Below, one piece after another: positions 50,005 to 61,799 of a stretch of 64,000 bases of DNA. Origin of the DNA: Actinomycetes bacterium (lineage in GTDB: Bacteria; Actinomycetota; Actinomycetes; Mycobacteriales; Mycobacteriaceae); NCBI GenBank assembly GCA_029780675.1, contig JAKOYE010000255.1, forward strand, positions 38,819 to 102,818, written 5' to 3'. The first letter of the stretch is position 1; each line of letters starts with the position of its first letter. The notes beneath the pieces are model-generated. The model did not search any database. It worked only from the letters and a program-made list of their open reading frames with translations, and was not told where the DNA came from. Made by a program: the position numbers and the translations under genes.

Positions 50005-50283
50005 ATGACGAAGATCACTGCCCGCGCGGAGCGCCTGACGGTGACGGTGCGGTTCTTCGCCGCGGCGCGTGACGCGGCGGGTGCCGACAGCACGATTCTT
50101 GACCTGCCACCGGGTGCTGCCGTTACCGACGCCGTTCGTGAATTATGTGGCCAGAGTGACAAGTTGGCTCTTGTGTTACCAAAGTGTTCTTTTCTCTGCG
50201 ATGGCATCGCGGTTCGCGATCCGGCCCGACCGCTGACGGGTGATCAGACCATCGACGTCCTACCCCCGTTCGCCGGCGGATAA
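50005..50283 (+). CDS. moaD2: molybdopterin synthase small subunit MoaD2
   Basis: 92-residue ubiquitin-like sulfur carrier ending in the Gly-Gly (FAGG) that is thiocarboxylated to deliver sulfur to cPMP, together with MoaE2. The middle, about 50131-50205, has an unusual run of A/T-ending codons including two TTA leucines, against the strong G/C bias on both sides. ATG 50005 follows moaA2 by two bases; longer upstream readings lie within moaA2. The rpfA regulatory region begins directly after its stop. Confidence 0.92.
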   Translation: MTKITARAERLTVTVRFFAAARDAAGADSTILDLPPGAAVTDAVRELCGQSDKLALVLPKCSFLCDGIAVRDPARPLTGDQTIDVLPPFAGG

Positions 50284-50299
50284 CGTGATCTACCTCACA
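50284..50299. promoter_or_regulatory. CRP/FNR-family (CRP-Mt, Rv3676-type) binding site upstream of rpfA
   Basis: CGTGATCTACCTCACA matches the consensus TGTGA-N6-TCACA at all positions but the first T. rpfA is an established target of the cAMP receptor protein Rv3676 in M. tuberculosis, so a conserved site here is expected. It begins just after the moaD2 stop, about 200 bp before the riboswitch aptamer, a distance suitable for promoter control. Confidence 0.7.
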
Positions 50300-50494
50300 T
50301 CACACCGAGGTCGCCGGTTGGCTACAGCCAGATAACGAATGCCGCTGAACTGCGGATATGTCGCGGTCTCATGGGAATTCATTGCGCCGAATTTCTTTGC
50401 CGCCTGGGAAAACGTCGATTTCGGGAAAAGGTGACGTTCATCTCGACGGCCATTACCGTTCACCTGTGGCCGCCCCGAATCGGGCAGGCCCCCA

Positions 50495-51873
<1,379 letters not shown>

Positions 51874-51910
51874 CGGAAGCCGTCACTGGTGCCGGGCGCG
51901 GCGAACACGC

Positions 51911-52336
51911 TCAGGCGCAGTTCACCCACTCATCGGTACCGTCGGCGAAGAACTGGTGTTTCCAGACCGGCAGCCGCTCTTTGATGGTGTCCACCAAGAG
52001 GGCTGCGGTCTGGAACGCCGCGGCCCGGTGGTCGGCGGCCACCGCCACCACCAGTGCCGCATCCCCGATGACCAGCGGGCCGATCCGGTGGCTGGCTGCG
52101 ATCGCCCGCACACCCGCCGTCGCAACCGCCACCTCACCGAGCACCTCGAACAACGTCTGCTGAGCCGACGGGTGCGCCGAATACTCCAGGCGCAGCACCG
52201 AGCGGCCGTGATCGTGGTCACGAACCACGCCGGCGAATCCGACCACCGCGCCGGCCGCGCGGTCGTCGACCAGCGCCTCGTGCTCGCTGAGGGATATCGC
52301 CTCCTCAGTGACCCGGGCCCGCAGAATCCGTGTCAC
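51911..52336 (-). CDS. moaE2: molybdopterin synthase catalytic subunit MoaE2
   Basis: 141 residues, same as M. tuberculosis MoaE2. The active-site features [43 protein letters not shown] and [15 protein letters not shown] include the conserved Lys and His-rich elements. With MoaD2 it inserts the dithiolene into molybdopterin. GTG 52336 overlaps the mog stop (GTGA). Last gene of the run moaC2-mog-moaE2. Confidence 0.95.
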   Translation of the reverse strand: MTRILRARVTEEAISLSEHEALVDDRAAGAVVGFAGVVRDHDHGRSVLRLEYSAHPSAQQTLFEVLGEVAVATAGVRAIAASHRIGPLVIGDAALVVAVAADHRAAAFQTAALLVDTIKERLPVWKHQFFADGTDEWVNCA

Positions 52337-52809
52337 GGGTGGTCGCCGCCCGCCAACTGGTCCAGTGCGTGGTCGAGGACCCCGTCGAGCACGGCCAGCC
52401 CGTCCCGCACTCCCCCCGCCGACCCCGGCAGGTTGATCAGCAGGCTTCGTCCGGCGACCCCGCACACACCGCGGGACAGAATGCTGGTGGGCACGCCGGG
52501 CAGACCCGAACGACGGATCGCGTCGGACAGACCCGGGATCTCGTAGTCGATCAGCGCGCGGGTGGCTTCCGGGGTATGGTCCGTCGGCGAAATACCGGTA
52601 CCGCCCGAGGTGACGATGACGTCGATCCGTTCCCGCACCGCCGAGCGCAGCGCCTCATCGACCGCGGGACCGTCGGGTACCACCGAGGCAGCTGCGACCT
52701 CGAGTCCGCGCCCACGCAACCAGGCGACGATCACCGGCCCGCACCGATCCTCGTAGCGACCCATCGCCGCACGCGTTGACGCGATCACCACTCTCCCGGT
52801 GCGGCTCAC
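52333..52809 (-). CDS. mog: molybdopterin adenylyltransferase-like protein Mog/MoaB
   Basis: 158 residues of the MoCF/MoaB family, with [18 protein letters not shown] and the later [17 protein letters not shown] as substrate-binding motifs. It is thought to adenylate molybdopterin before molybdate insertion. GTG 52809 overlaps the moaC2 stop (GTGA); an in-frame GTG at 52824 would add five residues and more overlap. Its own stop overlaps the moaE2 start. Confidence 0.92.
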   Translation of the reverse strand: MSRTGRVVIASTRAAMGRYEDRCGPVIVAWLRGRGLEVAAASVVPDGPAVDEALRSAVRERIDVIVTSGGTGISPTDHTPEATRALIDYEIPGLSDAIRRSGLPGVPTSILSRGVCGVAGRSLLINLPGSAGGVRDGLAVLDGVLDHALDQLAGGDHP

Positions 52810-53321
52810 CGCGGCGCTTCCCACACCCCGGCCTTGCCGCCCTCCTTGCGCAGCAGGCGCACACCCTCGATGCGGGCAGCCGGATCGAGGGCTTTGATCA
52901 TGTCGTACACCGTGAGCGCTCCGACGGTCACCGCGGTCAGCGCCTCCATCTCGACGCCGGTTCGGTCGGTGGTGCGCGCGGTCGCGACGAGTTCCACGGT
53001 CGAGTCGGCGATGACGAATTCGACCTCGACGGAACTGAGCGGAACCTGGTGGCAGAGCGGAATCAGTGCGCTGGTCCGCTTCGCGGCCTGGATTGCCGCG
53101 ATACGGGCCGTGGCCAGGGCATCGCCCTTGGCCAAGCCGTTCTCAGCGATCTGCGCAACTACCTCGACGGTGGTGCGCACGGTGCACGTCGCGGTGGCAC
53201 TGCGGTGGGTCGGCGTCTTTCCCGAGACATCGACCATCCGCGCCGCGCCGTGGTCATCGAGGTGGGACAGCCCCTTTTCCACGGGCCGATCGACGGGCCC
53301 CTCGACGGACCCTCCGGTCAC
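52806..53321 (-). CDS. moaC2: cyclic pyranopterin monophosphate synthase MoaC2
   Basis: 171 residues. Conserved active-site blocks are [17 protein letters not shown] (His, substrate), [21 protein letters not shown] and RKEGGKAG with the catalytic Lys. The N-terminal [19 protein letters not shown] is typical. It rearranges the MoaA product into cPMP. GTG 53321 overlaps the stop of the upstream small gene (GTGA). The first 15 residues are not conserved and a later start is possible. Confidence 0.94.
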   Translation of the reverse strand: MTGGSVEGPVDRPVEKGLSHLDDHGAARMVDVSGKTPTHRSATATCTVRTTVEVVAQIAENGLAKGDALATARIAAIQAAKRTSALIPLCHQVPLSSVEVEFVIADSTVELVATARTTDRTGVEMEALTAVTVGALTVYDMIKALDPAARIEGVRLLRKEGGKAGVWEAPR

Positions 53322-53506
53322 CTGTTGATGACGGTGACCGGATGAATGTAGGGCAGTTCGGACGCGGGCACCGGGAACACGATGGTTCCGAACGGAGATA
53401 GCGGACCAACCCGATCCGCCGCCAATTCGCTCACCGGGTGGTCATCGGGGTTCCGGGTAGGCCAGCCGTTGTCGACGTACCTGATCTTGTTCGTTGCCAC
53501 CGCCAT
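53318..53506 (-). CDS. small conserved protein (Rv0863-like)
   Basis: 62 residues from ATG 53506 ([22 protein letters not shown]). It is rich in aromatic and Pro residues, without membrane segments. I cannot assign a function. The annotated Rv0863 in M. tuberculosis is longer (93), but here a longer reading would run into the divergent gene's promoter. AGG lies about nine bases upstream. GTGA overlap with moaC2 ties it to the molybdopterin operon, so a role in cofactor synthesis is possible but unproven. Confidence 0.7.
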   Translation of the reverse strand: MAVATNKIRYVDNGWPTRNPDDHPVSELAADRVGPLSPFGTIVFPVPASELPYIHPVTVINR

Positions 53507-53550
53507 ATTGTGACACCTGTCGCGGGAACTCGCGTCAATCGCGGCTGATT

Positions 53551-53556
53551 TACGCT
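53551..53556 (+). promoter_or_regulatory. putative -10 box of a leaderless transcript
   Basis: TACGCT fits TANNNT and ends eight bases before ATG 53565 of the helicase-associated gene; no Shine-Dalgarno element lies between, so a leaderless mRNA is likely. Confidence 0.4.
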
Positions 53557-53564
53557 GGTCGGCG

Positions 53565-55799
53565 ATGACCGACAAGGCGCTGCCGCTGGAAACCTGGCTG
53601 GCCGGGCGGACCGACGAGCAGTTGGTGCGCCTGCTGGAGTTGCGCCCGGACCTGGCTCAGCCCACCCCCGGCAGTCTGGTCGCACTGGCCGCCCGGGCCA
53701 ACGCGCGCCAATCGGTGAAGGTGGCGAGCGACGACCTGGACTTCCTGCGACTGGCCGTCCTCGACGTTCTGATCGGCCTCGACGCCGACGAGGCGCCCGT
53801 GCCGGTCACCTCGGTGTTCGAAGCCCTCGCCGGGCAGGTGTCCGACGACGACCTCACCCTGGCTCTGGACCAACTCCGGGAAAGAGCGCTGGTCTGGGGC
53901 ACTGATGAGGTGCGCATCTCCACCGAGGCGGCCGCGGCGCTGCCGTGGTTTCCCGGTCAGGCGCTGGACACCTCGGGGTTGACCGCCGATGAGGTGGTGG
54001 CGGCCATCGACGCCCTCGATGAGATGTCGCACGATCTCCTGGAGCGGCTGACAACCGGTTCTCCGATGGGGCGCACCCGCGAGGCCGAACCTGGCACACC
54101 GGCGGACCGTCCGGTACAGCGACTGCTCGCCGCGGGCCTGTTGCGTTACGTCGGCGACGAGACGGTCATCCTGCCGCGCGATGTCAGGCAGGTGATGCGC
54201 GGCGACGAGCCCGGCCCGTTCGACCTCACCCCGCCCGACCCCGTGACCGGCACTGCGGCGATCAAGGACGTCGACGCCTCGGCTGCCGGCGCCGCCATGG
54301 AGTTGCTCCGGCAGATCGAGGTGGTGCTCGAGAATCTCTCGGCCGCACCGGTTCCGGAACTCCGGAACGGTGGACTGGGTGTCCGTGAGCTCAAACGACT
54401 GAGCAAGACCACCGCGATCGACGAACCCCGACTCGGCCTCATTCTCGAAATCGCCGCCGGGGCCTGTCTGATCGCCAGCGGTATCCCGGACCCGGAACCG
54501 CCGGGCGACTCGGATTCGTACTGGGCCCCGACCCTCACCGCCGACCGCTTCCTCGAGGCGACGCCCGCTCAGCGCTGGCTGCAGTTGGCCACCACGTGGC
54601 TGGGCCTGCCGTCCCGGCCGGGGCTGATCGGCGGTCGGAGCCCCGACGGCAAACCCTATGCAGCGCTGTCGGAGTCGCTCTTCTCGAACGCCGCACCACT
54701 GGATCGCCGGCTTCTGCTGGACCTGTTCGGCGAACTTCCCCCCGGGGCGGGAGTAAATCCGGTCAGCGCGGCGAAAGCCCTGGTGTGGCGGCGACCCCGC
54801 TGGTCGGCACGTCTGCAACCCGGCCCGGTCGGTCACCTGATGGACGAGGCGCACGCACTGGGGCTCACCGGCCGCAACGCGCTGAGCACCCCGGCCCGGG
54901 CGTTGCTGGCGGGCGACCAGGAGGCGGCGGAGCGGGCCATGACCGTGAGCATGCCCGCACCGGTCGATCATTTCCTGGTCCAGGCGGACCTGACCGTCGT
55001 GGTCCCGGGCCCGTTGATCCGCGACGTCGCCGATGAACTCGCCGCGGTCGCCGACCTTGAGTCGGCGGGAGCGGCGATGGTCTACCGGGTCAGCGAGCAG
55101 TCGATCCGTCATGCGCTGGACACCGGACGAACCGCCGAGTCGCTGCAGACCTTCTTCGAGAAGTACTCGAAAACGCCCATGCCACAGGGGTTGAGCTATC
55201 TGATCACCGATGTGTCGCGGCGGCACGGCCGCCTTCGGGTGGGGGTCGCCACATCGTTCATCCGGTGCGAGGACTCCGCCATGCTGGCGCACGCCGTCGC
55301 CGCCCCGGGGGTACAGATGCGCCTGCTGGCTCCCACCGTGGCAGTGTCGGAGTCACCGATCTCCGATGTGCTCTCCGCACTGCGGGCCGCCGGCTTCGCG
55401 CCCGCCGCGGAGGACTCCACCGGAGCCATCGTCGATCTCCGCAAGCGCCAGGCTCGGGTAGCGGCCCTACCCCTCCGCCGTCTGATGCGCCCACCGGCCC
55501 GGCCACCCCGGGAGACCTTGAACGCGGTGGTGGGCATGCTTCGCCGCGTCCAGGACTCCCCGCTGGGGGCGGGCCGCCTGGACCCGGCCGTCGCGATGGC
55601 ACTGCTGCACCAGGCCGCGGCGCAACGGAAGACCCTGCTGATGGGATACATCGACGCCGCCGGCGTCGCGACTCAACGGGTCGTGACGCCCGTCTCGCTG
55701 CACGGCGGTCACCTGGTGGCCTTTGACCCCGCGCAGGGCCGGATGCGCGAGTTCGCCGTGCACCGCGTCACCTCGGTCATGTCGGCCGACTCGGGATAA
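53565..55799 (+). CDS. helicase-associated domain protein (Rv0862c-like)
   Basis: 744 residues. The N-terminal part is helical with several winged-helix-like segments; the C-terminal half (about 455-600) corresponds to the 'helicase conserved C-terminal domain' of XPB-associated proteins, and the extreme C-terminus ([40 protein letters not shown]) is WYL-like. No Walker motifs are present, so it is not itself an ATPase. It precedes the XPB helicase by 76 bp, as Rv0862c precedes ercc3, suggesting they work together in DNA repair or nucleic-acid remodelling (inference). Confidence 0.85.
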   Translation: MTDKALPLETWLAGRTDEQLVRLLELRPDLAQPTPGSLVALAARANARQSVKVASDDLDFLRLAVLDVLIGLDADEAPVPVTSVFEALAGQVSDDDLTLALDQLRERALVWGTDEVRISTEAAAALPWFPGQALDTSGLTADEVVAAIDALDEMSHDLLERLTTGSPMGRTREAEPGTPADRPVQRLLAAGLLRYVGDETVILPRDVRQVMRGDEPGPFDLTPPDPVTGTAAIKDVDASAAGAAMELLRQIEVVLENLSAAPVPELRNGGLGVRELKRLSKTTAIDEPRLGLILEIAAGACLIASGIPDPEPPGDSDSYWAPTLTADRFLEATPAQRWLQLATTWLGLPSRPGLIGGRSPDGKPYAALSESLFSNAAPLDRRLLLDLFGELPPGAGVNPVSAAKALVWRRPRWSARLQPGPVGHLMDEAHALGLTGRNALSTPARALLAGDQEAAERAMTVSMPAPVDHFLVQADLTVVVPGPLIRDVADELAAVADLESAGAAMVYRVSEQSIRHALDTGRTAESLQTFFEKYSKTPMPQGLSYLITDVSRRHGRLRVGVATSFIRCEDSAMLAHAVAAPGVQMRLLAPTVAVSESPISDVLSALRAAGFAPAAEDSTGAIVDLRKRQARVAALPLRRLMRPPARPPRETLNAVVGMLRRVQDSPLGAGRLDPAVAMALLHQAAAQRKTLLMGYIDAAGVATQRVVTPVSLHGGHLVAFDPAQGRMREFAVHRVTSVMSADSG

Positions 55800-55875
55800 T
55801 GGTCTCAACGGGTGAACCATCGGTGCGCGGCGCGGTGGGCACAGAGCGCAGCGATGCGGAGGAGTGGCGAACCAA

Positions 55876-57525
55876 ATGACCGACGGACCGCTGATCGTTC
55901 AGTCCGATAAGACGGTGCTGCTCGAGGTCGACCACGAGCAGGCCGGCGCCGCCCGTGCCGCCATCGCCCCCTTCACCGAACTCGAACGCGCGCCCGAACA
56001 CGTCCACACCTACCGGATCACACCCCTGGCGCTGTGGAATGCCCGCGCCGCCGGCCATGACGCCGAGCAGGTCGTCGACGCGCTGGTCACCCACTCGCGG
56101 TACGCGGTTCCCCAGGCTCTCCTTGTCGACATCGTCGATACCATGGGCCGCTACGGCCGACTGCAACTCGTCAAGCACCCCGCCCACGGCCTCACGCTGG
56201 TGAGCCTTGACCGGGCCGTTCTCGAAGAGGTGCTGCGACACAAGAAGATCGCACCGATGCTGGGCGCGCGCATCGACGACGACACCGTGCTGGTGCATCC
56301 CAGCGAGCGTGGCCGGATCAAGCAGATGTTGCTCAAGATCGGTTGGCCCGCAGAGGATCTCGCCGGCTACGTCAACGGCGAGGCGCACCCGATCAGCCTG
56401 GCTCAGGACGGCTGGGAACTACGCGACTACCAGGAGATGGCCTGCGAATCGTTCTGGGCCGGTGGCAGCGGTGTGGTGGTGCTACCGTGCGGCGCGGGCA
56501 AGACGATCGTCGGCGCGGCGGCCATGGCCAAAGCCGGTGCCACCACACTGATCCTGGTCACCAACACCGTGGCGGGACGGCAGTGGAAGCGCGAGTTGAT
56601 CGCGCGGACGTCGTTGACGGAGAACGAAATCGGCGAGTACTCCGGCGAACGCAAGGAGATCCGCCCGGTCACCATCGCCACCTACCAGGTGATCACACGC
56701 CGGACCAAGGGCGAATACCGCCACCTGGAACTCTTCGACAGCCGCGACTGGGGGCTGATCATTTACGACGAGGTGCATCTGCTGCCGGCCCCGGTCTTCC
56801 GGATGACCGCCGATCTGCAGTCCCGGCGCCGACTGGGCCTGACCGCCACCCTCATTCGCGAGGACGGCCGCGAGGGCGATGTGTTCAGCCTGATCGGGCC
56901 GAAGCGTTACGACGCCCCGTGGAAGGACATCGAGGCCCAGGGCTGGATCGCCCCGGCGGAGTGCGTCGAGGTCCGGGTCACGATGACCGATAACGAGCGC
57001 ATGCAGTACGCCATCGCCGAACCCGAAGAGCGGTACAAGCTGTGCTCGACGGCGCGCACCAAGATCGCGGTGGTGAAATCCATTCTGGCCAAACATCCCG
57101 GCGAACCGACCCTGGTCATCGGCGCCTACCTCGACCAGTTGGAGGAACTCGGCAAGGAACTCGGCGCCCCAGTGGTGCAGGGATCCACGAAGAACGCCGA
57201 ACGGGAGGCGCTGTTCGACGCCTTCCGGACCGGCGAGATCAAAACACTGGTGGTGTCGAAGGTGGCGAACTTCTCCATCGACCTTCCGGAAGCCTCGGTG
57301 GCGGTTCAGGTTTCGGGAACCTTCGGCTCCCGGCAGGAGGAGGCACAGCGACTCGGCCGACTGCTGCGGCCCAAGCACGACGGGGGTGGCGCGGTGTTCT
57401 ACTCAGTCGTCGCGCGGGACAGCCTCGACACCGAGTACGCGGCACACCGCCAGCGGTTTCTTGCCGAGCAGGGCTACGGCTACATCATCACCGACGCCGA
57501 CGACCTGCTGGGACCAGCTCTCTGA
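55876..57525 (+). CDS. ercc3: DNA repair helicase XPB (Ercc3)
   Basis: 549 residues. An N-terminal damage-recognition-like domain (1-190) precedes an SF2 helicase core: Walker A LPCGAGKTIVG, DEVH box IIYDEVHLLPAP, motif III LTATLIREDGREGD, and motifs V-VI VSKVANFSIDLPEASVAV and RQEEAQRLGRLLRPK. The archaeal/eukaryal-type XPB in mycobacteria is a 3'-5' helicase. GCGGAGGAG lies 12 bases before ATG 55876; GTG 55864 abuts the ribosome site and is rejected. Confidence 0.93.
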   Translation: MTDGPLIVQSDKTVLLEVDHEQAGAARAAIAPFTELERAPEHVHTYRITPLALWNARAAGHDAEQVVDALVTHSRYAVPQALLVDIVDTMGRYGRLQLVKHPAHGLTLVSLDRAVLEEVLRHKKIAPMLGARIDDDTVLVHPSERGRIKQMLLKIGWPAEDLAGYVNGEAHPISLAQDGWELRDYQEMACESFWAGGSGVVVLPCGAGKTIVGAAAMAKAGATTLILVTNTVAGRQWKRELIARTSLTENEIGEYSGERKEIRPVTIATYQVITRRTKGEYRHLELFDSRDWGLIIYDEVHLLPAPVFRMTADLQSRRRLGLTATLIREDGREGDVFSLIGPKRYDAPWKDIEAQGWIAPAECVEVRVTMTDNERMQYAIAEPEERYKLCSTARTKIAVVKSILAKHPGEPTLVIGAYLDQLEELGKELGAPVVQGSTKNAEREALFDAFRTGEIKTLVVSKVANFSIDLPEASVAVQVSGTFGSRQEEAQRLGRLLRPKHDGGGAVFYSVVARDSLDTEYAAHRQRFLAEQGYGYIITDADDLLGPAL

Positions 57526-57627
57526 CCCGCGGTAGGCGAATCCTTAGCTAAACGAGCAAGTTCCAGCGGCCGGCCCGGAGAGGCGGTACGTTCGACGAAA
57601 TGTGATCGTCGTCATAGGGGAAGCTGC

Positions 57628-59528
57628 ATGAACAGTTCGAAGTTCGTCGGTCGTGTCGGAGGTTTGGCCGTTGCGCTGGGGGGGGAGCAGCCATCCACGG
57701 AACAGCCGTCGCATGGGCGGACAGTTCCACGTCCGACGCTTCGCCCACACAGAAAAGTGCAGCTCAGTCCACCGGCGTAGGTGCGGCGAACGCCGGCCCG
57801 CGGGCATCGGCATCCACCCGCCCGGGCGGTCGCGGCGGCGAGAAGGCGGCACCGCCGAGCCGGGACGGACTGGCCGCGCCCGCATCCGGCGTGCGGACCC
57901 AGAACACCAGGGCACAAGCGACGGCGTTACCGGCAGCCGCAAGCTCCGTCGCCAGAGCAGCAACCATCACCACACCGCCGGTAACGCCGCCGGTTGCAGC
58001 AGCAGCCGATCCGATCGACGTACTGCCGAGCACATCTGCGGACTTGCTGCTCGGTTCGACACTGCTGGCTCAGTCCCGCCGGGAGTCGGTTGTCACCACT
58101 TCACCGGCACCCGCCGCAGCGTCCCCGGCCACTCCGGCCCTCAGCACGTCGTCGATCGAAACGGCTTTGGTCCAGCCGGCCGCTGCGGAGAACATCGCCC
58201 TGATCATGGGCGGCAGCGGCACACCGATTCCGTCGGAAACCTATATCGAACTCGCGTTCACGAAGTACGTCATGCCCCACGCTCCCCTCGGAACCATCCC
58301 GGAGCAGCTGGTCACCCCCGAGGGGCTCTACCCGATCACCCCGTACCCCTACGTGAAGGTGCTGCCGCTGAGCATTTCGGTCGACCAGGGCAACCAGATC
58401 CTGTACGACGAGGTGGTCCGGCAGCTCGGCGAAGACAACACGCTCACCATTTTCGGCTACTCGCAAAGCGCGATCATGTCGTCGTTGGTGATGGATCCGG
58501 GCAACACCGGCTGCGTCAACACCCCCACCTGCGGGATCGACCCGGACTCCCCGGTCAACTTCGTGCTGATCGGCAACGAGATGAACCCCAACGGCGGTTT
58601 CCTGTCCCGGTTCCCGGGTCTGAACCTGCCCAGCCTGGGAATCCCGTTCTACGGCCCCACTCCGGAGGATTCGTTCCCGGTGGCGAATTACATGCTGGAG
58701 TACGACGGGTTCGCGGACTTCCCGCAGTACCCGGGCAACTTCCTGTCCAGCCTCAACGCCGCGCTGGGGATCGGTTTCGTACACGGTACCTACCTGCAAC
58801 TCACCCCCGAGCAGCTCGCTACGGCCATCGAACTGCCGACCAGCTCCGAGACCCAGAAGTACTACGTCATCCCGACCGAGAATCTGCCGTTGCTGGCGCC
58901 GTTGCGCGCCATTCCGGTGATCGGCGCCCCGATCGCCGACCTGCTGCAGCCGGCCCTGAGGGTGATCGTCAACCTCGGATACGGCGACCCGAAGTACGGC
59001 TGGTCACAGGGCCTGGCGAACGTCGAGACCCCATTCGGTGTCTTCCCCGACGTCGACTGGGGTGAGACGATCCAGCTGTTCTTCGAGGGCGTCGCGCAGG
59101 GTGTCAACGACTTCGTCAGTGCCGTCAGCCCCGGCGGAAGCATGTGGCAGGAACTGTCGACCCATGCCACCGGGGCGGTCACGGCGTTGGCCGCGCTCCC
59201 GACCCTGACGGCGGACGGCATCATCCCCGCCATCCAGAACACCGTTACCACGGTGACGGAGTTCATCTCCAACGCTGCGGCGTCCCTGTACGCAGCGCTG
59301 CTGCCCACCGCCGACATCGTCAACGCCATCGTGACGATCCTGCCCGGCTACGCCGTCAACATCTTCTTGGAAGGTATCGAGCAGGTGCTCAGCGGCGACA
59401 TCCTCGGCGGTCTGATCAACGCGTTGGGACGTCCGGTGGCAGCCAGCATCGGACTCGTCACCACCGCGGCGCTGATCGAAGTTCTGGTGATCGTCAATGC
59501 GATCACCGGAATCTTCACCCTGGAGTGA
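57628..59528 (+). pseudogene. PE-PPE domain secreted acyl-hydrolase/transferase, frameshifted at a G8 tract
   Basis: From ATG 57628 (GGGGAAG upstream) 18 residues of a signal peptide are read, MNSSKFVGRVGGLAVALG. At eight Gs (57678-57685) the frame breaks and the original frame soon stops. The other frame supplies the rest: AAIHGTAVAWADSS, completing the signal sequence with an AWA cleavage site, then a Ser/Pro/Ala-rich linker, a PE-PPE alpha/beta-hydrolase domain (FGYSQSAIMSS nucleophile elbow) and a hydrophobic C-terminus. One extra base would join them into about 633 residues. The second frame has no start before GTG 57891. Relatives such as Rv1184c (Chp2) act in acyltrehalose synthesis. 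This may be a pseudogene, phase-variable, or a sequencing error. Confidence 0.85.
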
Positions 59529-59560
59529 GACCCGCCCGCGCCGATCGGGCGCGGCGCGCC

Positions 59561-59596
59561 GAAGGCCCCCGAGACTCCGTTGTCTCGGGGGCCTTC
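59561..59596. terminator. bidirectional terminator between the PE-PPE gene and fadB
   Basis: GAAGGCCCCCGAGAC (59561-59575) and GTCTCGGGGGCCTTC (59582-59596) pair perfectly over 15 bp with a 6-nt loop. It lies between the convergent stop codons at 59528 and 59616. Confidence 0.88.
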
Positions 59597-59615
59597 GCGG
59601 ATTAGAGCCGACGGG

Positions 59616-61763
59616 CTACTTCAGCAACGACGCCGGGGGGTTGAAGCGGTCTCCGTAACGCTCGGCCAATTCCTTGGCGCGGGCCACGAAGGCTTCCTTG
59701 CCACCGGGGTAGCCGGTGATGAACTGCGCGGCGCCACCGGTCCACGGCGGGAAGCCGATGCCCATGATCGAGCCGATGTTGGCATCGGCCGTGGTGGTGA
59801 TCACGCCCTCGTCGAAGCACTTCTGGGTCTCCAGAGCCTCGGCGAACAACATCCGGTCGATCATGTCCTGCAGCGGCGGCTGCGAGCTGCCCGAGTTGAA
59901 CGTCTCGCGCAGGCCGGGCCACAGCTGGGTCCGCTTGCCGTCGACGTACTCGTAGAAGCCCGCGCCGGAGAGCCTTGACGGACGGCCGATCTCGATCATC
60001 TTCTCCACCACCGCCTCGGCCGGGTGCGCGACATGGACGCCTCCCGCATCTTCTACGCCCTTGCGGGTCGCGACGGCGATCTTGTGCATCAGCTCCATGT
60101 TGAGCTCATCCGAGAGCTGCAGCGGCGGGGCCGGGTAGCCGGCCTGCGAACCCGCATGCTCGATCGACGCGGGCTCCACGCCCTCGCCCAGCATCGCCAG
60201 CGCCTCGTTGATGAAGGTGCCGATGACGCGGCTGGTGTAGAAGCCGCGGCTGTCGTTGACCACGATCGGGGTCTTGCCGATGGCCAGGGTGTAGTCGAAC
60301 ACCCGGGCCAGCACCTCGTCGGAGGTCTTCTCGCCCTTGATGATCTCGACGAGCGGCATCTTGTCCACCGGCGAGAAGAAGTGGATTCCGATGAAGTCCT
60401 CCTGCCGCTTCACCCCGGTCGCCAGACCGGTGATGGGCAGCGTGGAGGTGTTCGATCCCAGAACCGCGTTCGGGTCGACGATGTCCTCGATCTCCTGGAA
60501 CACCTTGTGCTTGAGTTCCTGGCTCTCGAACACCGCCTCGATCACGAAGTCGACGCCGGCGAAATCCTTGGCGTCGGCGGTCGGGGTGATCCGCCCCAGC
60601 AGCGCGTCGGACTTCTCCTTCGTGGTGCGCCCACGCTCGAGGGCCTTGGCCTCGATCTTCTCCGAGTAGCCCTTGCCCCGGGTCGCGGCCTCGATGGTGA
60701 CGTCCTTGAGGACCACCTCGAAGCCGGCCTTGGCCGATACGTAGGCGATGCCGGCGCCCATCATGCCCGCGCCCAGCACGCCGATCTTCTTGATCGGGGT
60801 CTTGCCGATGCCCTCCGGCCGTGACCCACCAGCGTTGATGGCCTGCAGATCGAAGAAGAACGCCTGGATCATGTTCTTCGCGACCGGACCGGTCACCAGG
60901 CTGGTGAAGTACCGGCTCTCGATGCGGCTGGCGGTGTCGAAATCCACCTGCGCGCCCTCGACCGCAGCGGCCAGGATGGCCCGCGGCGCGGGCATGTTGG
61001 TGCCCTTGATCTGCTTGCGCAGCAGCGACGGGAACGACGGCAGGATGGCCGCGAGCGCCGGGCTGGCCGGGGTGCCGCCGGGCATCTTGTAGCCCTGGGC
61101 GTCCCACGGCTGGGTGTGCTTGTCCGGGTTGGCCTTGATCCACGCCTTGGCGGCGGGAACCACGTCCTCGGCCGAGCCGACGAGTTCGTCGACCAGGCCG
61201 ACGTCCTTCGCCTTCTTCGGGTTGAACCGGGTGCCCTGGGACAGCACGTTCACGAAGGCGTTCTGGATGCCGAACATCCGGACGGTGCGGGTCAGGCCGC
61301 CGCCGCCGGGCAGCAGGCCCAGCGACACCTCGGGCAGGCCGATGGCACTGCCCTTGACGTCCGCGGCGATGCGGTGATGGCAGGCCAGGGCGATCTCCAG
61401 GCCGCCACCGAGAGCCGCGCCGTTGATGGCGGCGACGACCGGCTTGCCCAGGGTCTCCAGCTTGCGCAGATCAGCCTTGATGCCCTCGACCTCGGCGAAG
61501 ATCTCAGCGGCGTTCTCCGGTCCGGCGTTGATCATCGCCTTGAGGTCACCGCCGGCGAAGAAAGTCTTCTTCGCGCTCGTGATGACCACACCGGTGACCG
61601 AGTCAGGCTCCTCCGCGACAAGCCGTGCCAGCTTCTCTACGGCGTTGTGCATCGACTCCTTGTAGTGCTCGTTCATCACGTTCGCCGAGCCGGTCGGGTC
61701 GTCGAGGGTCAGGGTGACGATGCCGTCGGCATCCTTGTCCCACTTGATGGTGTTTTCTGCCAT
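59616..61763 (-). CDS. fadB: trifunctional fatty-acid oxidation protein FadB
   Basis: 715 residues. The N-terminal crotonase domain (1-190) has NGAALGGGLEIALACH and PEVSLGLLPGGGG with the catalytic Glu; the 3-hydroxyacyl-CoA dehydrogenase part (about 325-620) starts at the NAD motif GVLGAGMMGAGIAYVSA and includes HFFSPVDKMPLVEI. It carries out hydration and dehydrogenation in beta-oxidation and forms a complex with FadA. Size and place match Rv0860 (720). It follows fadA by 36 bp in one operon. Confidence 0.96.
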   Translation of the reverse strand: MAENTIKWDKDADGIVTLTLDDPTGSANVMNEHYKESMHNAVEKLARLVAEEPDSVTGVVITSAKKTFFAGGDLKAMINAGPENAAEIFAEVEGIKADLRKLETLGKPVVAAINGAALGGGLEIALACHHRIAADVKGSAIGLPEVSLGLLPGGGGLTRTVRMFGIQNAFVNVLSQGTRFNPKKAKDVGLVDELVGSAEDVVPAAKAWIKANPDKHTQPWDAQGYKMPGGTPASPALAAILPSFPSLLRKQIKGTNMPAPRAILAAAVEGAQVDFDTASRIESRYFTSLVTGPVAKNMIQAFFFDLQAINAGGSRPEGIGKTPIKKIGVLGAGMMGAGIAYVSAKAGFEVVLKDVTIEAATRGKGYSEKIEAKALERGRTTKEKSDALLGRITPTADAKDFAGVDFVIEAVFESQELKHKVFQEIEDIVDPNAVLGSNTSTLPITGLATGVKRQEDFIGIHFFSPVDKMPLVEIIKGEKTSDEVLARVFDYTLAIGKTPIVVNDSRGFYTSRVIGTFINEALAMLGEGVEPASIEHAGSQAGYPAPPLQLSDELNMELMHKIAVATRKGVEDAGGVHVAHPAEAVVEKMIEIGRPSRLSGAGFYEYVDGKRTQLWPGLRETFNSGSSQPPLQDMIDRMLFAEALETQKCFDEGVITTTADANIGSIMGIGFPPWTGGAAQFITGYPGGKEAFVARAKELAERYGDRFNPPASLLK

Positions 61764-61799
61764 GGTCTTTCGCTTACTCCTCAGATTTTCCGCGGGCCG

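Noticed and set aside
53507..53575. N-terminal extension of the Rv0863-like gene
   Set aside because: It would overlap the start and -10 box of the divergent helicase-associated gene; the conserved-looking part begins at ATG 53506.
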